From Xiphophorus maculatus (taxonomy: Eukaryota; Chordata; Actinopteri; Cyprinodontiformes; Poeciliidae), in contig NC_036453.1 in NCBI RefSeq assembly GCF_002775205.1, positions 12,604,594 through 12,668,593 on the forward strand: 64,000 nucleotides of DNA, written 5' to 3'. The notes below the pieces were generated by a model that saw only the letters and a program-made list of their open reading frames with translations, did no database searches and was not told the origin of the DNA. The translations under genes were made by a program, and so were the position numbers. Of the stretch, positions 46,901-56,334 are shown one piece after another. Numbering within the stretch: position 1 is the first letter of the stretch; the number at the start of each line of letters is the position of its first letter.

Positions 46901-49696
46901 TGAATGTGCCAATTTTTTATGCGATAAATCATCAGAATAATCGATAGACTAATTGATAACTAAAATAATCTAGTGTAAATACACAAATGCTTGTTTAAAG
47001 GAAGATATTTTCAAACGTTAGTCTTTTTATATCATATTTTAATAGTTTAAAAAAGGCTAAAGTGGTATAAGAGTTTGCAAAGTTTTTAAATTGAATATTA
47101 GAAGATTCAGCGGAAAGGCGTAAAGTTACTGTTTATTAATTTTTTTCAGAATTAAATTTGTTGCCGAACATAGAAGTGATCCATTGTGATGTTTTGTTTC
47201 CTTTTTGCAGGTTTTGTTCAGTTCCTGCAGTACTACTACCAGAGTGGCTGTTTGTACCGACTCAAAGCGCTGGGGGAGAGACACAACATGGACCTCACAG
47301 TCGGTGAGTGAAGGCAACACGTTTACACTTTAAGCAACGTCACGACACAACAAAAATACCTGCAATATGTAGAGATGGGCGTTATATCTGCATTAAAATT
47401 GGCAGCTATATTGGCCGATTTCCTTGTAGCATATCGGTTTTGGTCCGATAAATAAAACTGGGCTGATATTAACGACCAATGTTCATTGCCAACTTGTTGC
47501 CATTTCTGTTTCTGGAGAAAACAAAAACAACCTATTATCTTAGCTAAAACACCACATATACCTTTATATGCATTAGTATTAATGTTGGGACTCAATTAAA
47601 ATGTTTAATCATAAAGTTAATTGCAGGTTCTGTAATTAACTATTATCAAAATTAATCATATTTTATTCAAAACCAATTGACAAAATAAGCAAAATTTTCT
47701 GTCCAAAAATGTTCAGTTTTGCTGCTAGATTATTGAATAAATAAATTCAACAGCAAAGGTATTTATTGCATTTATTTTATTCAGTTTATTCGACCATGAG
47801 GTTGATTTATTCTCTAGAAATGTGGACCGTGGATGCTGACATTAGCTTTGCGGATGCTGCTACATGTTAGCGTTGAGATGCTATTTTAGGTTTGAATAGC
47901 TTTGCTGATAAGCCTTTTAGCACAACTTGAACATAGCAATTGTCAAACAAAAATTTCTGACTAATTACGTAAAAAAATTTAATATGCTAAAAATACATGT
48001 AATTAATTAATTGAAATTAGCGCATTAAAGTCCCAGACTTAATCAACACGCATAGTGGAAACCGTCTTAGCACTACCACAGAAGCTAATATATCTTGTTA
48101 GCTTCGGTGCTAGCAAAAGAGCACAGAAGCTATTGGCGTTTCAGCCTATCAGAGCCTAGGAAAATCAATGGTGCTTTTGGATTGGTTGCTTTGCAAACAT
48201 CAACCAATAGTGTGTCAAGTTGCATTTCAGCTTTCAAAGCTGCATTTAAAAAAAATTATATCTTTATGCTCGATTAAATAATCCACGCATTTTCTGTGAA
48301 TAATTAGGAACCACATTTTCTAGAAAAAATTCCAGAATAGCTCAACGAATAACGTGTAATATCAGTTATTAGCACGTAATAACATCTATATTCATAATGG
48401 TCCACATTTTCTAATCTGTGACATTCTCCCCATTTAATAAACATCATGGCAAAACAAGACAATTACAGAATGAGAACGTTATGAGCAGGAGTTTCTGTTG
48501 CTCTGTTAGAACAGTTTTCCGGTCTCTGCTGTAAAATGTTTCAATTCAGCCTTTGTAGCAGCAGGACGTCTGTCTGAGGTCAGCTCAGTTTACTGTCCTC
48601 TCTGGGTGTTTAGAGGGCTTCCAGTCCTGGATGTGGAGAGGCCTGACCTTCCTGCTTCCCTTCTTGTTCTTCGGCCAAGTATGTAGCCTCCGTTTTAAAA
48701 GTGACATCATTCAATAAATCAGATTTATATTTTTCTTCCTGAGTTGTCTTGTTGAGCTTGATTTTTTTTTTTGTTCCAGTTTTGGCAGCTGTACAACAGC
48801 ATGACGCTTTTCAAGATGTCCCAGCTCCCAAAGTGCAAAGAGTGGCAGGTTAGTTTCCCCCTAGAAAAACGTCATTCTCTTCTCATCAGTTGGAAAAAAA
48901 TCCAAAGTATTCGCATACCTTGAACCTTTCCACATTTGTCGCATGCCGCATGAGGTGGCCACATTGGGCATGTAAAAGATGCTCAGACGACGTAACAACT
49001 GATTTTTTTTCAGACGGCTGGACGGTTCATTTGGCCTTTTTCTTGTCAGAAACTTTCCCATTTCTTGTTTGCTTTTGTTTTATGCTAGTGTGAGGAGCAA
49101 AACAGCTTGATGAGTTTGACAGGCAGCCAATCAGAAAATGAGCATCAGAAATAACATTTAGATAAATGATTTTAACTTAGATTTTATATAAAAACAGCAT
49201 GATTGAATAACAGATAAATTAAAGAAGAAAAAAAAGATGGGATTCAATTTGTTTCATTTTTGACATTTTTCTCATCTTCCCTACAACTTTCTGAGGCCCC
49301 CGCAGCGCCCCCTGGTGGTCCACACTTGGACAAACACCGCTATAAGCTATTGACTCAGGAGGCCTGAATACAAATGTATGCCACACTAATCAGATTTTTA
49401 TGTTTAAGAATAGCTGAAAAGCAATTAGATTTTCTTTCCACTTTACAAATCTGTTGGTTCTGCCACACAAAACCCAAATCACATACATGTACATAGAGTT
49501 TGGTTTTAGTGTGCCGGAATATGTTAGTCTGTTGAAATAAAATGAATTTCATTTGTTTTTGCCGTTTTATTTTGCCGTGCAGGTGTTGATGTGTGGCTGC
49601 TCCTACCTGACGCTCTTCATGGGAAACCTGTTCACCACGCTGCGGGTGGTTTACCAGAAATATGTAAACAAGGCAAACAAGCCCAAGAAAGCATGA
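42119..49696 (+). CDS. tmem120a: TMEM120A (TACAN/NET29) membrane protein
   Basis: Twelve exons join in frame: 42119-42196, 43281-43399, 43989-44120, 44727-44786, 44862-44957, 45073-45162, 46118-46183, 46305-46366, 47211-47303, 48614-48678, 48780-48848 and 49583-49696 (1044 bases, 347 residues; human 343). The N-terminus is a coiled coil ([20 protein letters not shown]). A six-helix membrane domain follows from about residue 128. The motif [12 protein letters not shown] near residue 193 carries the Trp and His pair that line the coenzyme A site in solved TMEM120A structures. TMEM120A sits in the ER/nuclear envelope, resembles ELOVL fatty-acid elongases and is linked to fat-cell differentiation; a role as a mechanosensitive channel is disputed. 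The start at 42119 is the only ATG in frame with the conserved first exon. All introns are GT-AG. Confidence 0.95.
42197..43280. other. tmem120a intron 1
   Basis: AT-rich, with a short (TG)n run at 42271-42285. No exon or clear element was recognised. Confidence 0.5.
43441..43527. repeat. (AT)n microsatellite in tmem120a intron 2
   Basis: Almost pure AT; the tract continues at 43925-43953 on the other side of an inserted element. Confidence 0.95.
43528..43924. mobile_element. 397-bp element with perfect 33-bp terminal inverted repeats
   Basis: The left end TACAGTACAGACCAAAAGTT (continuing to 43560) is exactly reverse-complementary to 43892-43924. This is the widely distributed fish element with ACAGACCAAAAGTTTGGACA termini. 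It lies in the middle of an AT microsatellite, consistent with a TA target. The interior is non-coding. Confidence 0.85.
44121..48613. other. tmem120a introns 3-9, non-coding content
   Basis: Intron 3 (44121-44726) has a decayed GTGATAAAT repeat at 44560-44690. Intron 6 (45163-46117) has a tandem palindromic AAGTACTTAT array at 45487-45562. Intron 8 (46367-47210) is AT-rich. Intron 9 (47304-48613) has a fragment of the TATCGG inverted-repeat element at 47365-47480 and, at 47840-48210, a dispersed repeat shared with 55600-55760. No extra exons were needed or seen. Confidence 0.45.
45487..45562. repeat. Tandem AAGTACTTAT array
   Basis: Head-to-tail units combining AAGTACTTAT and ACTTATAAGT; each unit is itself palindromic. 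Confidence 0.85.
48849..49582. other. tmem120a intron 11
   Basis: AT-rich intron; a CCCCCTGGTGGTCCACACTT phrase at about 49308-49326 is typical of a fish repeat terminus. No exon. Confidence 0.4.
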
Positions 49697-50640
49697 GCAC
49701 GCCGCAACCAGAACGGACCGCCAACATGGCCTCTCGGAACCAAACAGAAACCGTGGCAGAGTTCTGGGCCATGACGTTTGTTCAAAAGGAGAAAAAAAAA
49801 AATTAACTAAACAAAAAAGATGTGAAACTGAAAAATATGTTGAAAACTGCTTTTCAGACTCAATGTCTTTCTTTTGTTTTCCCAGTTTCAGTTTTTATTT
49901 TCTCTTGAGCAAACTTTCTGGCCCCCATTTAACTCCGTAGAGTTCCTCTGTCCTCGTGGACCATTTACTCACTTCGCTGCTCGAATGTGATTTGAGGTTC
50001 CTGCATTTCACGTTTGTCTAAATTGAAATCAAATTAACTTTATTATTATATTGATTATTCTTTAAAAAAAAATCAAGCAGTTTCTTCACAGCTTTCTTTT
50101 TCGTGCAGTAGGAATGACCGTCCATTTCAGAGATTGTGAAAGTTTGAAGGGATGGGTTCATTTGAATAATATTTATTTAAAACTTTGTGACTTTGCTCAG
50201 GAGCTGCTCTGTTATAATAAAGAGCTCTGCAAAATAAAAGTCTCTGAACCGTTTTGTTGAATCTTTTCATGTATGGAAAATGAATTCATCTAGTTTTAGA
50301 GGCAGCTGGAAGGATTTTTGCTTGGACTTTCCTTATTTCTTTTACTTTAGAACAGTTGTTATGTGTAACCATGGCAATAAAGTATTGTTTTCACAACTAG
50401 GAGCAGCTTATAAGTGTAAAAACTCAAAATATTCCCTGAGTTATGACCTCAAATCTTAGAGGAGTTGAAAAGGTCCAGGGACTGCCACACAGCACCAGTC
50501 TTTAGTGAGAGGCCTCTTCAGAGTTGCTGCGAGACTGACTGCTACTGGACTTTTCAGTATAGTAACACTTGTTTATGGAACTCTGATAGTTTAATGGCCA
50601 ATTTATGTATATTGAAATAAGCTAGAAGTACAAGTTTTAG
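49697..50640. other. tmem120a 3' UTR and downstream flank
   Basis: Two polyadenylation signals, AATAAA at 50216-50221 and 50233-50238, would give a 3' UTR of roughly 540 bases. The UTR contains hairpin element copy 3. From 50400 on no gene was recognised before the LINE fragment. Confidence 0.55.
49755..49942. mobile_element. Hairpin element, copy 3 (tmem120a 3' UTR)
   Basis: Left arm contains CTGGGCCATGACGTTTGTTC; right arm contains GAGCAAACTTTCTGGCCCCC followed by ATTTAACTCC. The arms are related to copies 1 and 2 but more diverged. Confidence 0.6.
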
Positions 50641-51580
50641 ACCACCTATTTTGTTAAATATGTAGTTATGGGACAGAATACCAAAATAACTGAGAATTTT
50701 TAATCCAGGATTTCAACCAATTAATTTTAAGGGTTCCGTTAAGACATTCAAAGTCAATTACTTTCAGACCGCCATCTTTGATTTCTTTGACCATATCACT
50801 TTTCCATAGGTAGTGTAGCCCGTTTCTCCAAATAAAGTTCATGTTCATTTTGTTAATAGTCTTAGTTAAGCTATTTGGGACAGCAGTGCTACAAGTTGAA
50901 TAAATCAATCTTGACAAACTTTCCATTTTTGATAAGTAAATTCGTCTTAAAATACAAAGGTCTCGTTGGAGCCATGAGTTAAGTTTGGATTTACGTTCTT
51001 TAATCTTGTTTTCAATAGTTAAGGTTGATTCTTGGTTTTTGGTTATAACAGTTCCCAAGTATTTCATTTCAGATTTAATTGGAATGCTAGATATTTCTTT
51101 TAGGGGAGTGTCGTGAATGGCTATAAGCTCACTTTTTTTTTTAAACTTAGCATTGGTCCTGAAAAAAGTTTAATTTTATCAATTACAATTGGAACTTGCT
51201 TGTGATTTTTTAAGAAAATGGTGGTGTCATCTGCTAACTGGCTAATGATTAATTCTGTACCGAAAACGTCTCATTTCTCAATGTCTGCACAGTTTTTAAG
51301 ATAGCTTGCGTTATCTGCAACCTATCTTAGGTTGCAGATAACTCTATGCAAATTAGAGAGCATATCTCTAATTTGCTGCAACCAAATTAGAGATATGGGG
51401 AAAATGGGACACCCTGGAGGAATTCCAACATTAATGTTAAATCTAGCTGTGGTGCCGTTGGGTAGTATTACACAACTATTAATGTTTTGATATAGACCTC
51501 TAATTAAGTTAAAGTTTGCTCCAAAACCTAAATGTTCAAGAACTGAACATAACATAACATTAGCATCATCTCTGTAGCTT
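50640..51580 (-). mobile_element. L1-like LINE fragment, left copy
   Basis: Minus-strand open pieces at 51555-51322 and 51067-50666 encode reverse transcriptase segments: IPPGCPIFPISL in the palm region, then MKYLGTVITKN, a KLNSWLQRDLCILRRIYLSK block and FIWRNG / GGLKVIDFECLNGTLKINWL near the C-terminal end. These are typical of teleost L1/Tx1-type ORF2. The YADD catalytic block is not in an open frame. About 60 extra bases at 51305-51375, partly an inverted copy of adjacent sequence, interrupt the frame relative to the right copy. The element is 5'-truncated and dead. Confidence 0.8.
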
Positions 51581-52185
51581 TGTCCACGGAAGATAATTCA
51601 GTTCAAACATTAATTACCGAACACCTGGATTCTTCGCTCATGTGGCCATGGAGTCGTCTTCTCCAGCAGGTCTCGGCTCAAAAAATGTCCTTCTCTTCCG
51701 TTTTACCAGTTAGGGTGCCACGGTACATAAACGAGATGTTTTCTACTTCCGGTAATTTTAGACCTCTCTGTAACAACAGCACCACATGCTGACAAAAACA
51801 AGAATTACAACCAGTCGGTGAAATAAAAGCAAAACATGGTTTACAAAATACATTTTTGATATGTACCCATTTTTCTCCTGTTTACGTATACATGTGTAGT
51901 TCACATGTGTAGTTAATATTCAGCCATATTCATGTTTCAGGTTTGATGTATAGCTCTTCACATAAGCGTATATTTTTGAGTTCCTGTAAGATTGTTGTTA
52001 TGAGGGGCCGTTTAGGACTAAAACTATGTTTTGTCTCACACACTCTACTAAAGACTCATACACACACACAAAATACTAAAATTACACATATACACTATTA
52101 AAATATCACACACACATAGGATACAGACATACTATTCTGAATGATAGGTCGATGTATGTGTGTGTGTGAACTAACACTAGGCTGG
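50948..52185. repeat. Long inverted repeat, left arm
   Basis: This 1.24-kb arm is the reverse complement of 58080-59258 with only scattered differences (three substitutions in about 130 bases near the inner end, one single-base indel, one roughly 60-base insertion here). The outer part is LINE sequence; the inner part (51580-52185) is not recognised. The inner boundary is sharp, after GGCTGG at 52185. Confidence 0.9.
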
Positions 52186-52304
52186 ATGAATGAATGGGGA
52201 TGGGACTTGTATTTCTCTGTATGAAAGACTCATTTTTTGTATGTGTTGCCACGGAAGAGGCGGTTGTTACCACAGTGACGTTAGCTTCAAGTGCTAACCT
52301 TCAA

Positions 52305-52326
52305 GGGCGGGGCTTAGATGACGTCA
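52305..52326 (+). promoter_or_regulatory. GC box and perfect CRE
   Basis: GGGCGGGGC (52305-52313) and the full palindromic CRE TGACGTCA (52319-52326) lie six bases apart, about 400 bases upstream of the GRAMD4-like reading frame. Together they look like a proximal promoter. Activity is inferred. Confidence 0.5.
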
Positions 52327-52516
52327 GACTATGACGATATAGGATCATCAGGCATCCAATCAGGATCATTCTTGCCAAGTTTGATGCAGCTCAGTCGAAA
52401 CATGTGGAATCTAGAGCCAAACATATGGCAATGGCGTTACAGGTCACTTCGCCACGCCGCCACGCTCCATCGAAACCAGTCAGGGTTGGAATACACAACC
52501 ACTTATACCACAGCAG
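52327..52516 (+). other. Candidate 5' exon of the GRAMD4-like gene
   Basis: The segment after the CRE ends with CAGCAG|GTACGG at 52516/52517, a plausible donor. TTATTTCAG at 52612-52620 is a plausible acceptor, giving a 104-base intron. The segment has an open frame of 65 codons from 52318 but no recognised protein similarity, so it may be untranslated leader. Confidence 0.3.
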
Positions 52517-52647
52517 GTACGGAAAACCACAAAATTCAATCATGTAGAAATCGACTGTTAATCTCTTCATGTTAAATAAAAAATATTACTTAATATTTAA
52601 GTACTTAGTCATTATTTCAGCTTGACTCATTCAAAACTGTTCTGATC

Positions 52648-52661
52648 GTTTCCATAGCAAC
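52648..52661. promoter_or_regulatory. RFX X-box-like GTTTCCATAGCAAC
   Basis: A close match to the RFX palindrome, itself nested in an 8-base inverted repeat (52643-52650 and 52659-52666). It lies 64 bases upstream of the reading-frame start. Confidence 0.45.
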
Positions 52662-52724
52662 GATCAGAAGCAAGACCTCCCCCAGAAGTCCAGTGAGCTC
52701 ACTGATGAGGTCATAGATGACATC

Positions 52725-53699
52725 ATGTACATCACAATAGATCAAAGAAGTTCTAAAGATTTAATGTGTTGCGCTCCAACATTGAGCCCAAACAGTTTTC
52801 AGAGACCAGAAGCCAACATGAAGATCAGTGATCATTTCAGAGCATTTTTGGACAACTTTCATTTTCACCGTGAGACAACTGAGGACAGCGAGGACGGATT
52901 AAACCCCATAAAGATGACCCAGAACATGAGACGCTTTGAGAAAGACATGAGACCTGTGGAACACTTTTTTAGAAACCTGTCTGCTTTGTCCAGCTGGCGC
53001 TCTGTGCACATGACTGCCTGTTTTTTCTTCATCTACATGTGCACAGTGTGGCATGGCTGGACCTTTTCTTTCGTCGTGCTCTTCATGATTCTCCAGCTTT
53101 CTGTAAATTATTTAATTTCCAAAGGCTGGAGGATCGAGTGGAGCATCATACCCGACATGGGTGAGCCAGTGGAACATCTACAAGAGAACCTAAATATGGT
53201 TCAGATGTTCCACTGGGTTGCCAAAACTGCTCAGAAAACCCAGAAGCTTTTTGGAAACACGGCCGACATGCTTGAGAAGATAAAAAACCTCTGCATGTGG
53301 GCTCGGCCAGAGCTCACTGTTAAGATCTATGTGATACTGTGGCTGTTTTTTATCTTCTCATGCATGTTACCATTCCAGCTGCTGGGTTTTATCCTAGGTG
53401 TTTCTGTAGGGATCAAGATTTTTATCATCGACTTGATCTTTGAAAGGTTCCCAAAGCTGCGGCAGCAGTTTGACGTCCCCTACAACCTCTGGGCTGATTT
53501 ACCCACTGACCTGCAGCTGAGGGACCCCAGAAACACCTTGCTGAGCAGGTGGATGGCCAAAGCAAAGGCCCGATGGAGCACGGCCCGAAGGAGCATTTCC
53601 AATGCTCTTCTCGGTGCCAGAAGGAGGCTCGTTTTCCCTCCACGCTCCCGCTTCATCGGGACCTTGCATGCATGGCGACGTCGGGTATGGCGACGATAG
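52725..53699 (+). CDS. GRAMD4-like membrane protein lacking the GRAM domain, single exon
   Basis: One uninterrupted frame of 324 codons. Residues about 25-265 match the middle of GRAMD4: NMRRFEKDMRPVEHFFRNLSA, VWHGWTFSF, NYLISKGWRIEWSIIPDMGE, TQKLFGNTADMLEKIKNL and FDVPYNLWADLPTDLQL. Two hydrophobic pairs are visible (about 100-133 and 203-244). GRAMD4 is a mitochondria/ER protein linked to p53-independent apoptosis. The region normally spans many exons, so an intronless copy points to a retrocopy. The N-terminal coiled coil is missing. After residue 268 the sequence becomes a novel Arg/Ser-rich tail ending RRRVWRR, and no GRAM domain is encoded; past the stop, near 53745-53800, a different frame faintly resembles the start of a GRAM domain and is followed by a donor-like AAAAG|GTAAGA. 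No internal stop or frameshift. It could be a functional truncated paralogue or a young pseudogene. Confidence 0.75.
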   Translation: MYITIDQRSSKDLMCCAPTLSPNSFQRPEANMKISDHFRAFLDNFHFHRETTEDSEDGLNPIKMTQNMRRFEKDMRPVEHFFRNLSALSSWRSVHMTACFFFIYMCTVWHGWTFSFVVLFMILQLSVNYLISKGWRIEWSIIPDMGEPVEHLQENLNMVQMFHWVAKTAQKTQKLFGNTADMLEKIKNLCMWARPELTVKIYVILWLFFIFSCMLPFQLLGFILGVSVGIKIFIIDLIFERFPKLRQQFDVPYNLWADLPTDLQLRDPRNTLLSRWMAKAKARWSTARRSISNALLGARRRLVFPPRSRFIGTLHAWRRRVWRR

Positions 53700-53812
53700 C
53701 GGACCAAAGTGTGTCCCAGGTCTCGCAGGATGACGGGAGCAACTGCTTTTGGAAAAGCGTTTCATGTTCAAGGAACAACCAACGGATGTCTGTGGGAAAA
53801 GGTAAGAAATGA

Positions 53813-54545
53813 AGTCACACCTGACGTTACGGTTTCTCCAGCCCCTCCTCTTGACCATGATTAAGGAACTTTTGGAGAGGAGCTAAAAATAACAAATTCG
53901 GAAGATGAAAAAATCCCCAGAACCAAATTATTATTGACCATTTTGAGGCTGGAGAAATCTGACTGGGACTGAACATGTGTCCTGATGTGTTCAGTTAAAT
54001 GAAATTATGGGATTAAAAGGTAAAAAGATTTGACAGGTTTCCTGTTTGCAGGTTTCTCTCCGGGTGCTCCGGCTTCCTGCCACAGTCTGAAATTAAGACT
54101 GTTTAGTTAATTGGCCTCTAAATTGTGCTCAGGTGTGATTAAAACATTTCTTTTCTTTTCCTTGACTAAACCGTTTGCCTGGGTCTGAATTCCTGCCTGG
54201 GTTCTTCTGTCTTTATGGGGTTTGCATTTCCTCCTAGTGCATTAGTGGGTTCTCTCCGGCTTCCTCCCAGAGTCCAAAGAAATGATTGTTGATTTATTTG
54301 GCTTGTCTAGTTGACCTTTGCCCCATGTCTTCTTCCCTCTCTTTTGCTAAAAGTAGTTTTGGCCAAAACTACTTTCAGCAAATGTCAAACATACATTTTT
54401 GTGATTACATTTCATAAATATCAAAAAGTAGTTTCCTGTTTGCAGGTTTCTCTCCGGGTACTCCGGCTTCCTGCCACAGTCTAAAATCACGACTGTTTAG
54501 TTAACTGGTCTCTGAATTCTGCTACGGTGTGATTAAAACATTTCT
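53813..54545. other. Spacer with duplicated repeat fragments
   Basis: Holds two direct copies of a roughly 125-base segment at 54036-54160 and 54429-54555 (TTCCTGTTTGCAGGTTTCTC to GTGATTAAAACATTTCTTTT), plus further fragments of the same fish repeat at 54190-54290. No gene. Confidence 0.65.
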
Positions 54546-54599
54546 TTTATTTTCTGAAATGTTTGCCTGGGTCATCTTGCTGTGGATTGCCACATGACT

Positions 54600-54716
54600 G
54601 CCCCTTGCTGTGGCAATCCATCTGCTCAGGAAGGTGTTTCTGGTTCAGCTGCAGGTCGGTGGGTAAATTAGCCCAGAAGGTGTAGGGGGCGTCAAACCGC
54701 TGCCGCAGCTTCGAGA
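54600..54716 (-). pseudogene. GRAMD4-like copy 2, inverted piece
   Basis: On the minus strand, 54716-54600 encodes KLRQRFDAPYTFWANLPTDL, matching residues about 245-265 of the intact copy, followed by a diverged version of its tail. It points opposite to the other piece of copy 2 at 55109-55192. Confidence 0.75.
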
Positions 54717-54752
54717 ACCCAGCCTGGGCTCTTCTGTCTTCATGGAGATTGA

Positions 54753-55193
54753 ATGTTCTCCAAGTGGGGCCAAAACTATCCATCCATCCACCAAGGGGGC
54801 AACTTCGTTGGCGCAGGAGCCGAATCCCTGGAGGCGGGTCCGGCGGACAATGTCGGCACAGGGGCCGGACCACCTGGAGGCGACGAGGGAGCCCTGGGAC
54901 CACCTGGAGTCGACGAGGGAGCCCTGGGACCACCTGGAGGCGACGAGGGAGCCCTGGGACCACCTGGAGGCATCGAGGGAGCTCTGGGACCACCTGGAGT
55001 CGACGAGGGAGCCCTGGGACCACCTGGAGGCGACGAGGGAGCCCTGGGACCACCTGGAGGCGACGAGGGAGCTCTGGGACCACCTGGAGGCGACGAGGGA
55101 GCTCTGGGACTGTGGCTGGCCTTTATCTTCTCATGCGTGTTTCCATTCCAGCTGCTGGGCTTTATCATAGGTGTTTTTGTAGGTGTCTCATAG
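54753..55193 (+). CDS. Chimeric ORF: 10-residue repeat joined to GRAMD4-like membrane segment
   Basis: An open frame of 146 codons. After about 40 residues come eight copies of a Gly/Pro/Asp/Glu repeat (GDEGALGPPG and variants), then, without a break, LWLAFIFSCVFPFQLLGF, the third hydrophobic segment of the GRAMD4-like protein, ending in TAG. The 10-residue period breaks the Gly-X-Y register, so this is not a true collagen domain. All three forward frames are open through the minisatellite because its 30-base unit is divisible by three, so an ORF alone is weak evidence of coding. Confidence 0.3.
   Translation: MFSKWGQNYPSIHQGGNFVGAGAESLEAGPADNVGTGAGPPGGDEGALGPPGVDEGALGPPGGDEGALGPPGGIEGALGPPGVDEGALGPPGGDEGALGPPGGDEGALGPPGGDEGALGLWLAFIFSCVFPFQLLGFIIGVFVGVS
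54871..55110. repeat. 30-bp minisatellite, 8 units
   Basis: Eight exact-length 30-base units (CACCTGGAGGCGACGAGGGA followed by GCCCTGGGAC) with a few substitutions such as GGAGTCGAC and GGCATCGAG. GC-rich, unlike the surroundings. Confidence 0.95.
55109..55192 (+). pseudogene. GRAMD4-like copy 2, forward piece
   Basis: Aligns with 53337-53413 of the intact copy at nucleotide level (TTTATCTTCTCATGCGTGTT, then CCATTCCAGCTGCTGGGCTT). It ends abruptly at the RTE-type LINE. Confidence 0.8.
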
Positions 55194-55508
55194 GTGAGAG
55201 ACAGTGAGAGGCGTCGGGCAGGAGTGGGCATACTTGTTGCTCCCCATCTCGGCGCCTGTATGTTGGGGTTTACCCCGGTGAACGAGATGGTAGCTTCCCT
55301 CCGCCTACGGGTGGGGCGGCGGGTCCTGACTGTTGTTTGTGCTTACAGGCCGAACGACGGTTCAGATTACCCACTCCTCTTGGAGTCCTTAGAAGAGGTA
55401 CTGGAGAGTGTCCCTCCTGGGGACTTCCTTGTTCTGCTGGGGGACTTCAACGTTCACGTGGGCATTGACAGTGAGACCCGGAGGGGTGTAGTTGGGAGGA
55501 ACTTGTGC
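55194..55508 (+). mobile_element. RTE-type LINE, endonuclease N-terminal part
   Basis: Encodes the first part of an apurinic-type endonuclease: RRRAGVGILVAPHLGA, then RVLTVVCAYRPNDGSDYP and LVLLGDFNVHVG, the last being the metal-binding GDFN motif. It stops at GGGAGGAAC (55494-55502), exactly where the inverted second half begins at the other end (58081). Confidence 0.8.
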
Positions 55509-55510
55509 TT

Positions 55511-56330
55511 TACATCACAAGTCATAGAAATAAACAACAAAGATGTTTATCATTTTTAATCTGTTCTTCAGGTTTCAAAATGTTTTTCTATCCGTTTATC
55601 TTCGCAATTTCATGGAGTTTCTGTAGAAATGTGATTATAAATGCTAACATTAGCATTAGCTGCTACATGTTTAGCATTGAGGCTATTTTAGGCTAGCATA
55701 GATTCTGACAGGCTAACTGCTTTTAGCACAACTTGAACACACTGGTGTCTCCCAGCATCCAATCAGATCGTTGGCTTTTTGCTGCGGTTCTAATTATTGC
55801 TACAATATTTTGTCTGATGTTTATTTCATGAACTCTAATTGGGCCGAATCTTCCTTTAACACTTGAGGTTCTGCAATAAGTTCTATTTACAGTCGTGAAC
55901 CTCCAGCCCAGATCCTGTCAGCAGCAGCTTTAACCTGCCTGATAGAAACGTTAAGGAGAAGCAGAGCGAACAGAGAGCAGGTGGTACCAGGTGGTACCAG
56001 GTGGTACCGGGGCTTTGATCTGCATTGCGACTCGTGGTGACAGTCGGTACCGTGTCTTATATCAGGATGTCTGATATAAATCAGATATTCTTTCTATCTG
56101 TCGGTGGACCGACTCAAGCTGCCTGTAGTGAACCGGGCTTTTAGCAGAATGATGAAGTTAAAGTCAGAAGTTTCTCTGCAGCCAAAACATTTCTGTGTTT
56201 ATGGGCGAGGCGGGTTTTGTCCCGCTATAGCGAGGACGATTATAAAAATATAAATAGAAACAGTTTTTCTAACGTCAGACCTACGTTTTTATTCACAAAC
56301 CAGTGTATGAAAAAATATTCTTGCCCATAA
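55511..56330. other. Unassigned DNA with small repeats
   Basis: A dispersed repeat (GCTACATGTTTAGCATTGAG, TTTTAGCACAACTTGAACA) at 55620-55760 is shared with 47850-47940. Three tandem GGTGGTACCA units are at 55980-56010. No gene recognised. Confidence 0.45.
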
Positions 56331-56334
56331 TTTG

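Noticed and set aside
54547..55231. Several overlapping long frames on both strands through the 30-bp minisatellite
   Set aside because: A repeat unit divisible by three without stops keeps several frames open; only the frame joined to the membrane segment was kept, at low confidence.
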